From Zea mays (Eukaryota > Streptophyta > Magnoliopsida > Poales > Poaceae), in NCBI RefSeq assembly GCF_902167145.1, contig NC_050096.1:85494683-85558682 (forward strand): a stretch of 64,000 nt of DNA, in the 5' to 3' direction. Position numbers and translations under genes: made by a program. This document shows, one piece after another, positions 46,807-58,196 of this stretch. The first letter of the stretch is position 1. Every line of letters starts with the position of its first letter. The notes beneath the pieces were generated by a model. The model did not search any database. It saw only the letters and a program-made list of their open reading frames with translations, and was not told the origin of the DNA.

Positions 46807-47015
46807 ATCCCACTATCGAAGTAGTCGAAAAGCGCGAAAGACGTTCTGACATAAAGACTTTTTCTGAGGAAAAATTTTGACGTAGAGGGGGTTCCCCCCT
46901 TCTAGCCCCCGAGGGAGGGTCGGGCTTTGCCGAGGCAAGGCTGACCCTTCCTTGATGGTTAGACTTTATTTGTGTATGTAAAGAGAATGAGGCATATGAA
47001 CGACTTGAAAACATC

Positions 47016-50000
47016 TTAAGGGTAAAAGCGACGTAGCTGTCGGATGTTCCAAGCTTTGCTGTAGACCTCGCCTTGACTGTTGGCCAGCTTGTATGTTCCG
47101 GGCTTCAAAATCTTGGCGATGATAAACGGCCCTTCCCAGGGAGGCGTGAGCTTGTGGCGCCCTCGGGCGTCTTGTCATAGCCGAAGCACCAAGTCTCCCA
47201 ACTGGAGGTCTCGGGACCGAACCCCTCGGGCGTGGTAGCGTCGCAGAGACTGCTGATACCTTGCCGAGTGTAGTAAGGCCATGTCTCGAGCCTCTTCCAG
47301 CTGGTCCAGTGAGTCTTCTCGGCTGGTCTGGTTGCTTCGGTCGTCGTACGCCCTCGTCCTCGGGGAACCGTATTCTAAGTCTGTGGGCAAGATAGCCTCG
47401 GCCCCATAGACTAGAAAGAACGGCGTGAAGCCCGTGGCTCGGCTTGGCGCCGTCCTCAGACTCCAGACCACGAGGGGAGTTCCTTCATCCATCGCCTGCC
47501 AAACTTGTTGAGGTCGTTGTAGATCCTCGGCTTGAGTCCCTGCAGAATCATGCCGTTGGCACGCTCTACCTGCCCATTCGTCATGGGGTGAGCTACGGCG
47601 GCCCAGTCCACTCGAATGTGGTGGTCCTCGCAGAAGTCCAGGAACTTCCCGTCAGTGAACTGGGTGCCATTGTCGGTGATGATGGAGTTCGGGACCCCAA
47701 AGCGATGGATGATGTTGGTGAAGAACGCCACCGCCTGCTCGGACCTGATGCTGTTTAGGGGTCGGACCTCAATCCACTTGGAGAATTTGTCGATAGCGAC
47801 CAGCAGGTGCGTGAAGCCCCCGGGTGCCTTCTGCAAGGGACCGACGAGGTCCAGACCCCACACAACAAACGACCATGTGATGGGAATTGTTTGCAAGGCC
47901 TGAGCGGGCAGGTGCGTCTGCCTTGCGTAGAATTGACACCCTTGGCAGGTGCGTACAATCCTAGTGGCGTCGGCCACCGCGGTTGGCCAGTAGAAACCTT
48001 GTCGGAAGGCGTTTCCAATGAGGGCTCGAGGTGCTGCGTGATGACCGCAATCCCCCGAGTGTATTTCTTGCAATAGCTCCTGACCTTCGGCGATGGATAT
48101 GCATCGCTGGAGGATGCCTGAGGGGCTGCGGTGGTAGAGCTCCTTTCTGTCACCCAGCAAGACGAATGACTTGGCGCGCCGCGCCAGTCGCCGAGCCTCG
48201 GCTCTGTCAAGGGGTAGCTCTCCTCGGTGGAGATATTGCAGGTACGGGGTCTGCTAGTTTCGATTAGGCGTGACCCCATTCCGCTCTTCCTCGATGCGCA
48301 GTGCCTCACCTTCGGGGGCCGAGGGTGCCTCGGGCTGGGCCGAGGCCTCCTCGGGCTCGGGCGTGTCGTCGGTCTTTATGGAGGGTTGATGTAGGTCTCG
48401 GGAGAAGACGTCCGGGGGAACCGTTGTCCGCTCCGAGGCTATTTTAGCCAGCTCGTCCGCAGTCTCGTTGTATCGTCGAGCGACGTGGTTGAGCTCGAGC
48501 CCGTAGAACTTGTCCTCCAGGCGCCGAACCTCGTCGCAGTAGGCTTCCATCTTCGGGTCGCGGCAATGGGAGTTCTTCATGACTTGGTCGATGACGAGCT
48601 GCGAGTCGCCACGAGCGTCGAGGCGCCGAACCCCTAGCTCGATGGCGATGCGCAACCCGTTAACGAGAGCCTCGTACTCGGCCACGTTGTTGGACGCCGG
48701 GAAATGGAGGTGCAGCACGTAGCGGAGGTGCTTCTCGAGGGGTGAGATGAAGAGCAGGCCCGCGCCCGCTCCTGTCTTCATCAGCGACCCGTCGAAAAAC
48801 ATGGTCCAGAGTTCCGGTTGGATCGGAGCTGCTGGAAGCTGTGTGTCGACCCATTTAGCCACAAAGTCCGCCAAGACTTGGGACTTGATGGCCTTCCGAG
48901 GAGCGAACGAGATTGCTCGCCCATGATCTCCACCGCCCACTTTGCAATCCTACCCGAGGCCTCTCGGCACTGGATGATCTCCCCCAGGGGGAAGGATGAC
49001 ACCACAGTCACCGGATGAGACTCGAAGTAGTGTCGCAACTTTCGCCGCGTCAGAATTACCGCGTACAGTAGCTTCTAAATTTGTGGGTAGCGGATTTTGG
49101 TCTCGGACAGTACCTCACTGATGAAGTAGACCGGCCTCTGGACGGGCAATGCATGCCCCTCTTCTCGTCTCTCGACTACGATCGTGGAGCTAACCACCTG
49201 AGTGGTTGCGGCTACGTAGATCAAGAGGGCTTCTCCGGCAGCGGGGGGCACCAAGATGGGCGCGCTTGTAAGGAGCGCCTTTAAGTTCCCGAGGGCTTCC
49301 TCGGCCTCGGGGGTCCAAGTGAAGCGTTCGGTCTTCCTTAAGAGGCGGTACAGGGGTAGGCCTCTTTCGCCGAGGCGCGAGATGAAGCGGCTCAGAGCCG
49401 TAAGGCATCCCATGACCCTCTGTACTCCTTTCAAGTCCTTGATGGGCCCCATGTTGGTGATGGTCGCGATTTTCTCCGGGTTGGCCTCGATGCCCCGCTC
49501 GGAGACGATGAACCCCAGGAGCATGCCTCGGGGGACTCCGAAGACACACTTCTCGGGATTTAGTTTTACGCCTCTCGCCTTGAGACACTTGAATGTCGTT
49601 TCAAGGTCAGAGAGGAGGTCGGAGGCTTTCCTTGTCTTGACTACGATGTCATCGACGTAAGCCTCGACCGTTCGGCCAATGTGCTCTCCGAACACGTGGT
49701 TCATGCACCTTTGGTATGTCGCGCCTGCATTCCTCAAACCAAATGGCATAGTGATGTAGCAGTACATGCCAAAAGGTGTGATGAAAGAAGTCGCGAGCTG
49801 GTCGGACTCTTTCATCCTGATTTGGTGATACCCTGAGTAGGCATCGAGGAACGACAGGGTTTCGCAACCAGCAGTGGAATCCACGATTTGATCGATGCGA
49901 GGCAGAGGGTAGGGCACTTTCGGACATGCTTTGTTTAGACCAGTGTAGTCTACACACATCCGCCATTTCCCACCTTTCTTTTTCACAAGCACAGGGTTGG

Positions 50001-50709
50001 CTAGCCATTCGGGATGGAATACCTCTTTGATGAACCCTGCAGCAATCAGCTTGTGGATCTCCTCGCCTATGGCTCTGCGCTTTTCTTCGTCGAATCGGCG
50101 CAGAGGCTGCTTCACGGGTCGGGCTCTAGCTCGGAGATCTAGCGAGTGCTCGGCGACATCCCTCGGTATGCCAGGCATGTCCGAGGGACTCCACGCAAAA
50201 ACCTCGGCGTTCGCGCGGAGAAAGTCGACAAGCACTGCTTCCTATTTGGGGTCGAGCTAGGAGCCGATCCGGACCTGCTTGGAGGCGTCGTTGCTGGGGT
50301 CGAGAGGGACGGACTTAACCACCTCAGCTGGCTCAAAGTTTCCGGCGTGGCGCTTCACATCTGGCACCTCCTTGAGAGGCTCTCCAGGTCGGCGATGAGG
50401 GCCTCAGATTCGGTGAGGGCCTCAGCGTACTCCACGCACTCCACGTCGCATTCGTACGCGTGTCGGTACGTGGAGCCGACGGTGATGACCTCGTTGGGGC
50501 CCGGCATCTTGAGCTTGAGGTAGGTGTAGTTGGGGACGACCATGAACTTGGCGTAGCATGGTCTCCCCAGCACTGCGTGGTAGGTTCCTCGGAACCCGAC
50601 CACCTCAAACGTGAGGGTTTCCTTTCGGAAGTTGGAGGGAGTCCCGAAGCAGACGGGCAGATCGAGTTGCCCAAGGGGTTGGACGCGCTTCCCGGGGATG
50701 ATCCCGTGA
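47016..50709 (-). pseudogene. Tat-like gypsy pol: protease end, RT, RNase H, integrase
   Basis: On the minus strand, after the protease tail (VVGFRGTYHAVLGRPCYAKF), comes RT with WRMCVDYTGLNKACPK, FLDAYSGYHQI and EAYVDDIVVKT (about 50235-49080). RNase H has WTMFFDGSLMKTGAG and HVARRYNETADELAKIASE. Integrase has its zinc region (CQGCQFYARQTH), then WGLDLVGPL, IITDNGTQF and VERANG. The frame ends with EVYSKAWNIRQLRRFYP before a TAA at 47018-47016. Lesions include stops at 49077-49075 and 48256-48254, a frameshift near 48880-48950, and another near 47456-47492. The protease part was contiguous with 61466 before the chromovirus inserted at 50709/50710. Confidence 0.85.
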
Positions 50710-53700
50710 TGTAATACTCAAATTTGTATACAAAGAATATAGAGAGATATCCTTATTTTGTGTGCCATCTAATCATTAAAAAAAGAGAGAACAACTATAA
50801 ATAAGAATGAGTAATTAAAACAAATGATACTTAAAAAAATGCATCATGCTGGTGTTTATTTGTTTGTGCATTTGTTTACTAAGGTAATAATAGTAGAAAT
50901 AAATAAATGGTGAAATAGACATTCAAAAAAATGGGAAATTAAAAGTGATGAGAACAGTAAGAAAGTAATACTATGGAGCACAAAATAAATCCATAACTAA
51001 ACAAATTCATCCCACTAATATGTTCGAACTAAATATTTAAGTTGAGTAAAATCCTTCTGAAAAGTTTGAATTCAAATTTTGGATTAGAAAATAAAAAGAA
51101 AAAAAATAAAGAGAAAGACTTAGCTGGGCCACTTCTAACCATTTTGGCCCATTTTTTTCCTTTTTAACATGCGCGCCCATCCTAAACCCTAGTCGCCACC
51201 ACGCATGCATGTTTCCAATTTCTCACTGATCGGTGGGCCCAGCTCGGTTTTCTCTGGCGCACACCGCACGGACTTGCCCCGGCCGCCGCCCTGTGGGCCC
51301 CTCAAGCTGCGTCGTGCGTCTTCTCCGCTCGAACTGACCGCGGGCAAACCGCGCGTGATTCGCGCACGTACGCAGCGCTAGCGCGGGTCAAAGCAGTGGC
51401 CGGAGAAATCGGCTCGACCTGCCGAACTCGCCATATAACTGGGGCTCTGGGAGAGTTGTCGTCTCGGCCGACTAGAGAAATCCAGTGCGCAGTGCCGTCG
51501 TGTTCGCACCGTCGAGAGAAAGAGAAAGGGGAGCAGCGAGAGCGGGTTGCCGCGGTGTGGGTGTCGGCAGGCCGTCCGCTATGCGCCCGGATCTTCCCGG
51601 TGTGTACGGCTTTGGGCGTGATTTGACTTCTCGTCGATGTGGCCGGGTCATCGCTAGGGCCTCGGTAAGCTTTGTTCTTCCTCTCTTTGGTATTACTGAA
51701 GCTAGCAAGTTGCCATTACCAGTCAGTAGAGGCAGGGTAGGGCGTGAGCGTGAGATCTTGACACCACGGGTGGGTTCCTTGCGGTGGTCTGCACCGCTGT
51801 AGATGCATCTAGCGAGGAAGATAGGGGTTGAAGAAGGCGCCGTAGTCGGTGCGTGTGTCCGGGGGAAGAAGAAATAAAGGAAACCGTTAATTGGTAGATG
51901 AACGACCCAGATCAGTAGACGTATTCTCTCTGCTAGAAATGATCTTGGCCGCTAAGTATTGATCGGGCGGATGCGTGTGGGGGCGCAGGTGTTTAAAAGA
52001 TGGACCGTTGAGATTAGATCTAAGGGTAGATGGTGGAATCGGACTTCATAAAATATAGGCTGTAGATCCTTGATCCGATGGTTCCTATCACTTACTGGTT
52101 TGTCCCGGGCGCGATCTAATCTGGACCCCAGATTTCAGATCGGGTGGCTCAGATCGCCCGATACCCCTTCGGCCATCCGTTTTGCATAAGAACCCCTGGA
52201 ATATCTGCGAATCAACCCGCAGTCCACTCGTTTGGGCTCTGAGTCCTGGAATATTTTGCGCAGAGCCCCTTATGCTTTTTAGTTATCGAGGCCCAGTCCA
52301 GAGCGTATTTAAAATAAGTAAATGAATTAGTAAATGCAATTTTAATAAAAAACAAATGCTAGAACTTGGAAAATTTATATCTAATTCATTTTAAATCCAA
52401 ATTGAGCCATTCCAATTTCTAAAATTTTGTAATAAGATTCTCTATCACTTAGTATCTCTGTTTTGACTTAAAAACAGTAGGAAATTTAATTCCTCATTTA
52501 ATCCTATTTCAAGTATATTCAACCTTAGGAAATTCATAACTTGAAATCTATAACTCCAAATTTAGTGATTCCAGTTCCTATGACCTCATTTTAATGTGTA
52601 GATTTTCACTGTATATTTTATTTACATGTTTGGTGTGATGTTAATTTATGCTATACTATGTATGTATTGTGTTGATGCGAGTAGACGAGCAAGCCACTGT
52701 GGATTCTGAGGTTCAGCAAGTAGAAGTAGCTGAGCAGGAGCTCATTGAAGGCAAGTTGTGCCCTTAATCACTTACTTTTTCCCAGCCATGTTCTTATTAA
52801 TTATAATGATCTGTATAGGTTAATTTTGATGGGACCCAATAGGTTACCCCAGTTTTGGTTATCTTTATACCTTGTTTACCACTGAAATATTTTTGGGTAG
52901 TACCTGCTATTGCTTATTGTGGATTTGGGTATGGAGATACACTATTCATAATTACACTTTTATTATCTTTTTATTATTACTGTTCATGTTAAGATCATTA
53001 TGTTAATGGGAACATGGTGCGACCACCCGGGAAAACAGTGCTACCACAAGGGTATAATGGGACCCCCTTGGCTGATTAACTAGGAAAGCTAGTGGATGTC
53101 TTCCTTACCCGAAAGGGGCAAGGGCAGTAGGGGAGTGGTCAGTGTAGGGAGGTCCTTGGGTTGATTTTGCTGCGATGGCGGTCATGCGAGGGATTCATGC
53201 ACTGGAGCTTCCTATAAACTGTAGCGAGATTTCTGAAGCTAGTGGAACTTTGTAAAGGCCTCGTAGTGTTACCCTGCCTCGCCTCCTCGGTAGAGGTGTA
53301 TGGGATTGGCCATCTCTTGGCAGATGGGTAACATGACTTGTGGGTAAAGATGTGCAACCTCTGCAGAGTGTAAAACTGGTATACTAGCCGTGCTCACGGT
53401 CATGAGCAGCTCGGACCCTCACATGATTAATTTATGGAACTTAAATTTGATTGGACATTTGCATCGCATTTGGGATTATTTTACTATTACTTTTCTTTAT
53501 TATTTATTAAGGTATGGTATTTACTTACACTTAGGGCCCGTTTGGCAAAGCTCCAGCTCCTGCTTCTTTAGCTCCAGATCCTGATCCTCGTGAGGAGCTG
53601 ATCCTCCTGATTCTCCTAGAAAATCAGAATCATTTTTAAAACCGTTTGGCAAGTAAACTGATTCTTGTCTTCTGAGAGTTGGTGGTCTGTGCCGATTGTC

Positions 53701-54551
53701 TGTTTTACCCTTTGCAGTTCAACTTTGTTACAAACCAATAAGTAGGATGCATATACGGGAAAAAAATATGAAACAATAACATATAAAATATTCCCATCAT
53801 AGTAGTGCATAAAATGGTCTCAAATGTTTAATCCATAAATTGGCTCGTTATGTTTTTGTCCAATGACAATTATGGGTAATTTCGATCAAACTTTAAGGGG
53901 AGGTCCATATTTGGTTGGTTGAGGAGCTGTTTTAAGGGAGGGTGGAGCAGGTTTTTTTAGATCCCACCTTTCTTCACAAAAACGGCTCCCGATCTTTCAG
54001 CTCCACACGAGAATCAGTTTAAAAAATACCCGTTTGGCACGGCTCCTCTAGATCCTCGCTTAGAATCAGGAGCTGGAGCTGAGCCAAACGGGCCCTTAGT
54101 AACTCCTAATAAAATTTTGACCAACTTATAAAAGCAATGCTTAGACTCAGCCCTTACTTTGTTGATCAACCTTACACTTCACATGAACTCACACCTTTGG
54201 TGAGTTCATGCACATTATTCACCACGACTTGTTGAGCTATGAACGTATGTGATCTCACTCTTGCTGTCTCACACCCCCACAGGAGAAGAACAGGTGGTCG
54301 AAGAGGAGCCGCATAACCCTGAGGCTTTCGACTTGATCTAGGTGACGTCTCCCAGTCAGCTTTCTGGCGCCAATGATAGATTTTAGATCCTGCGATATTT
54401 ATCTCTTATTTTGTAAGACTTTCACTATGTAATAAAGTACTCTGTTTATATTATGACATTTATCTCTATACACTCTGTTATTATATATGTTGTCTCCTTT
54501 GGCGCATGTATGAGATGCACCCGGCTTTGTTCCTTAAAATCGGGTGTGACA
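50710..54551 (+). repeat. 5' LTR of the chromovirus, with MITE
   Basis: This LTR is 3842 bases, including a 562-base MITE and its extra TTA. Without the MITE it is close to the 3264-base 3' LTR. The small ORFs at 51396-51802 recur at 58868-59274 because they are LTR sequence. Confidence 0.92.
53534..54095. mobile_element. Tourist-like (PIF/Harbinger) MITE inside the 5' LTR
   Basis: This 562-base element has inverted ends GGGCCCGTTTGGC...AGCTCCAGCTCCTG (29 bases, two mismatches). TTA lies on both sides (53531-53533 and 54096-54098). The 3' LTR has the unoccupied site CACTTAGTAAC near 61000-61010. The 3-base TTA duplication is typical of Tourist elements. No ORF of note. Confidence 0.92.
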
Positions 54552-54555
54552 GAAG

Positions 54556-54567
54556 TGGTATCAGAGG
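54556..54567 (+). other. Primer-binding site of the chromovirus
   Basis: TGGTATCAGAGG starts four bases after the 5' LTR and matches the usual initiator-Met tRNA site of plant LTR elements. Confidence 0.9.
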
Positions 54568-54989
54568 AAATGTTGACTGTAGGACGAAACCTAGATAGAA
54601 ATGGACAAAACCCTTCCCTACTTACCTTCTTCTGATTCATTCTATACTTACCTTACTCTGATTCTCTCTATACTTATCTTAATCCTGTCTCACCTTCTAC
54701 TGTTCTACTATGATGATTCTTACCTTTTCTACTCTGAGACAAGATGGATTTCACACCTTGGAATCCTACCCCTATGACATGTATAAGAAATATGGAACCT
54801 AAGACAAAATCAAAACTATTTTCTCTATTTAAAAATGTTGTTTGATTGTTCTGATGATAAATGTCTGATTTGCTTCTTTGATTGATTGAAATATTATATA
54901 TGGACATCTTAGGATGTGCCACCATAAGGTAATGAATTAGCTATGGTAGGTAAAACATTAATCTGCTTAGCTAATAAATCCCCCAAAGT

Positions 54990-57900
54990 AACACGATTCG
55001 TAATTACTGCCTTGTCTACAATTCTTTCTTTCGTCCCCTGTGTTTCTAACCCAGATGGGCTACCCTATAGTGTTAGAAGAGAACACTATAGATGTGATCC
55101 TTGGTATGTCGTGGTTAAGAAAGGTAAAATCAGTATGTACACTGTGCTAAAGGAACCATAGAACTCACCAGTTCCAAAGGAGAAAGATTTGAAGTTGGAA
55201 TGACAGTAACTATCGCCACCAGACTAGCGGCATTCTTAGTAGATGGGAAGTTTGTTGGTGTCAACATCCGTGTGGTTAGAGATTTTCCGGATGTCTTCCC
55301 AGAAGAGTTACCAGGGATGCCACCATATAGGGAAGTTGAGTTTGTCATTGATCCCTTACCTAGGACTGCCCCTACTTTCAAACGGCCATACAGGATGTCT
55401 GTAGAAGAGTTAAAGGGACTGAAGAAGCAGTTAACTGAGTTACAAGAGCCTGGGTACATTCGTCCGAGTTCCTCACCTTGGGGAGCGTCGATTCTATTTG
55501 TACAGAAGAAGGATGGATCGCAAGGGATGTGCATGGATTATAGGACCCTTAATGATGTCACTGTGAAGAACAAGTGTCCATTACCCTGCATTGAGGATTT
55601 ATTTAATCGGATGAGAGGTGCAAGAGTATTCTCGAAGATTGATCTCTGATCGGGTTATCATCAAATGAAGATTAGGCCATCGGTATTCCCAAGACGGATT
55701 TCTCGACCCGATATGGTTTATATGAGTTCACTGTTATGTCATTTGGACTAACTAATACACCAGCCTATTTTATGGATCTGAAGAATAAGGTGTTCATAAT
55801 CTGGACAGATTCGTCGTGGTTTTCATCGACGATATTTTTATTTATTCCAAGAGTGTTAGTGATTATGAGAAACATCTGAGATTGGTGCTACAGAAACCAC
55901 GTGACAATCAACTCTACGCCAAATACAGTAAATGCGAGTTCTGGATTGACGAGGTGTCATTCCTTGGACATATCATCTCTAATGGAGGGATATCAGTGGA
56001 TCCTGCTAAAGTTAAGAAGATTATGGAGTGGAGAGTGCCCACTACAGTTACTGAGATTCGGAGTTTCTTGGGGTTTGCAGGATATTATCGGAGGTTTATT
56101 TATGGATTTTCTAAGATTGCTAAGCCTATGACCTCACTTTTGGAGAAAGGAAGAGAATTTAAGTGGGATGAGAAGTGCTAAGAAAGCTTTGATCAATTGA
56201 AGGAGAGATTGATGTCACCACCGGTATTGATTATGCCAGATTTACAGAAAGGATTTGATATTTATTGTGATGCATGTGGCCAAGGATTGGGATGTGTGCT
56301 CATGCAAGAAGGACATGTGATTGCCTATGCATCTCGTCAGTTGCGGAAGCATGAATTGAACTACCCCACTCATGACTTAGAGCTGGCAGCAGTTGTGCAT
56401 GCACTTAAGGTTTGGAGACATTACATTATGGGAACTAAGTGCCAAGTATACACGGATCATAAGAGTTTAAAGTACATATTCACTCAGAAGGATCTCAACC
56501 TTAGGCAACGCCGTTGGTTGGAGCTGATTAAGGATTATGATTTGGAAATTCACTATCACCCAGGCAAGACAAATTTGGTTGCAGATGCCTTGAGTCGGAA
56601 GGAGCATGTTCACTCCGCTTTCGTTGTCCAGCTACCCGATGAATTAGCGAAAGATTTTGAGAGGCTCAACCTGGGAATTGTTACACATACGGAAGGAGTT
56701 ACCATTGAATTGGAACCTACCTTGGAGCAAGAAATTCGTAAAGGTCAGATTGGTGATGCCAAAATCCAGGAGATCAAGGATTTGATAACAGAGGGTAGAG
56801 GCCCAGAATTCACAGAAGATGAGCAAGGCACGGTATGGTTCAAGAATCGGATCTGTGTTCCCGATATTGATAGTCTTCGGGAAACCATATTGAAGGAGGC
56901 ACATGACTCAGTTTATTCTATCCACCTTGGGAGCACTAAGATGTATCAGGATTTGAAGCAAAAATATTGGTGGTATGGATTGAAGAGAGATGTGGCAGCA
57001 CATGTGGCTATGTGCGATGTATGTCAAAGAGTTAAGGCTGAACACCAGAGGCCGGCTGGACTGTTACATCCACTGAAGATACCCGAGTGGAAGTGGGAAG
57101 AAATTGGTATGGATTTTATTACTGGACTGCCTCACACCCAGAAAGGATATGATGCTATATGGGTGATTGTGGATAGATTAACTAAAGTAGCCCACCTTAT
57201 TCCAGTGAAGACCACGTATTCAGGAGCCAAGTTGGCAGAGTTGTACATGGCACGAATTGTCTGCCTACATGGTGTGCCAAAGAAGATTGTGTCAGACCGG
57301 GGATCCCAGTTTACCTCGCGGTATTGGAAGAAGTTGCACGAGTCCTTGGATACCATATTGAATTTTAGTTCGGCTTACCATCCGCAGACTGATGGGCAGA
57401 CTGAGAGGACCAACCAAGTGCTAGAGGATATGTTAAAAGCTTGTGCTCTTAAACATGGTGGAAGTTGGGATAAGAGTTTGCCTTATGCAAAGTTCTCTTA
57501 TAATAATAGCTATCGGGCCAGTTTGAAGATGTCACCGTTTGAAGCTTTGTATGGCAGAAAGTGTAGGACTCCACTGTATTGGGATCAAACTGGTGAAAGG
57601 CAGTTGTTTGGGCCTGAGATTATACAAGAAGCAGAGGAGCAAGTCCAGCAAATAAGGGAGAATCTGAGAACTGCACAATCAAGACAGAAAAGTTATGCTG
57701 ATACCCGGAGAAGGCAGCTAGAGTTTAAAGAGGGTGATTATGTCTATTTGAAGGTGTCACCACTCAGAGGTATGAGGAGATTCAAAGTCAAAGGAAAGTT
57801 GTCCCCTCGTTTTATCGGGCCCTTCTTAATCTTAAAACGAGTGGGAGAGGTTGCATATCAATTGGAGTTACCGGATCATCTCGCGGATGTTCATGATGCC

Positions 57901-58160
57901 TTTCATGTATCTCAGCTGAAGAAATGTCTTAGGGTACCTGAAGAGCAGTTGCCAATGGAGGACCTTAGTGTTTAGGAGGATTTGACTTATGCTGAGTACC
58001 TCATCAAGATTCTTGATACACTGACTCGTGTCACGAGGAATAAAGTTATAAAGATGTGCAAAGTGCAATGGAGTCACCACGGAGAAGATGAAGCAGTTTA
58101 GGAAAGAGAAGAAGAGCTTCGCATAGATTTTCCCCATCTTTTCCGTAGTCCTTCCTAAAT
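54990..58160 (+). pseudogene. Chromovirus pol remnant: protease, RT, RNase H, integrase, chromodomain
   Basis: DVILGMSWL near 55095-55120 is a protease tail; gag and most of the protease are deleted. RT begins near 55200 ([33 protein letters not shown]). It is cut by TGA at 55647-55649 and by two frameshifts before [10 protein letters not shown] (about 55820). TAA at 56179-56181 breaks the frame again. From 56197 to 57975 it is open: RNase H (DACGQGLGCVL), integrase zinc region (CDVCQRVKAEH), WEEIGMDFITGLP, VSDRGSQF and TDGQTERTNQ. After the TAG at 57973-57975 a chromodomain-like stretch follows (KILDTLTRVTRNKVIK, KVQWSHHGEDEA), with another TAG near 58100. It is non-autonomous as it stands. 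Confidence 0.88.
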
Positions 58161-58196
58161 CTCGAGGACGAGATTCTTGTTAAGGGGGGTAGGATT

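Larger units (their letters stand above)
42851..47015 (-). other. Long 3' region of the Tat-like element, no intact gene
   Basis: About 4.2 kb lies between the pol stop and the 3' LTR. Plus-strand ORFs (for example 44708-45295 and 44736-45707) overlap each other and lack recognisable domains. Two repeat families lie here (43585-43800 and 45734-46806) and a plus-strand TATA-like box at 44693. Tat-lineage elements often carry an extra, sometimes antisense, ORF in this position, and a decayed one is possible. Confidence 0.5.

Noticed and set aside
51396..51802. ORFs duplicated at 58868-59274 as a possible gene pair
   Set aside because: The duplication is simply the two LTRs of the chromovirus.
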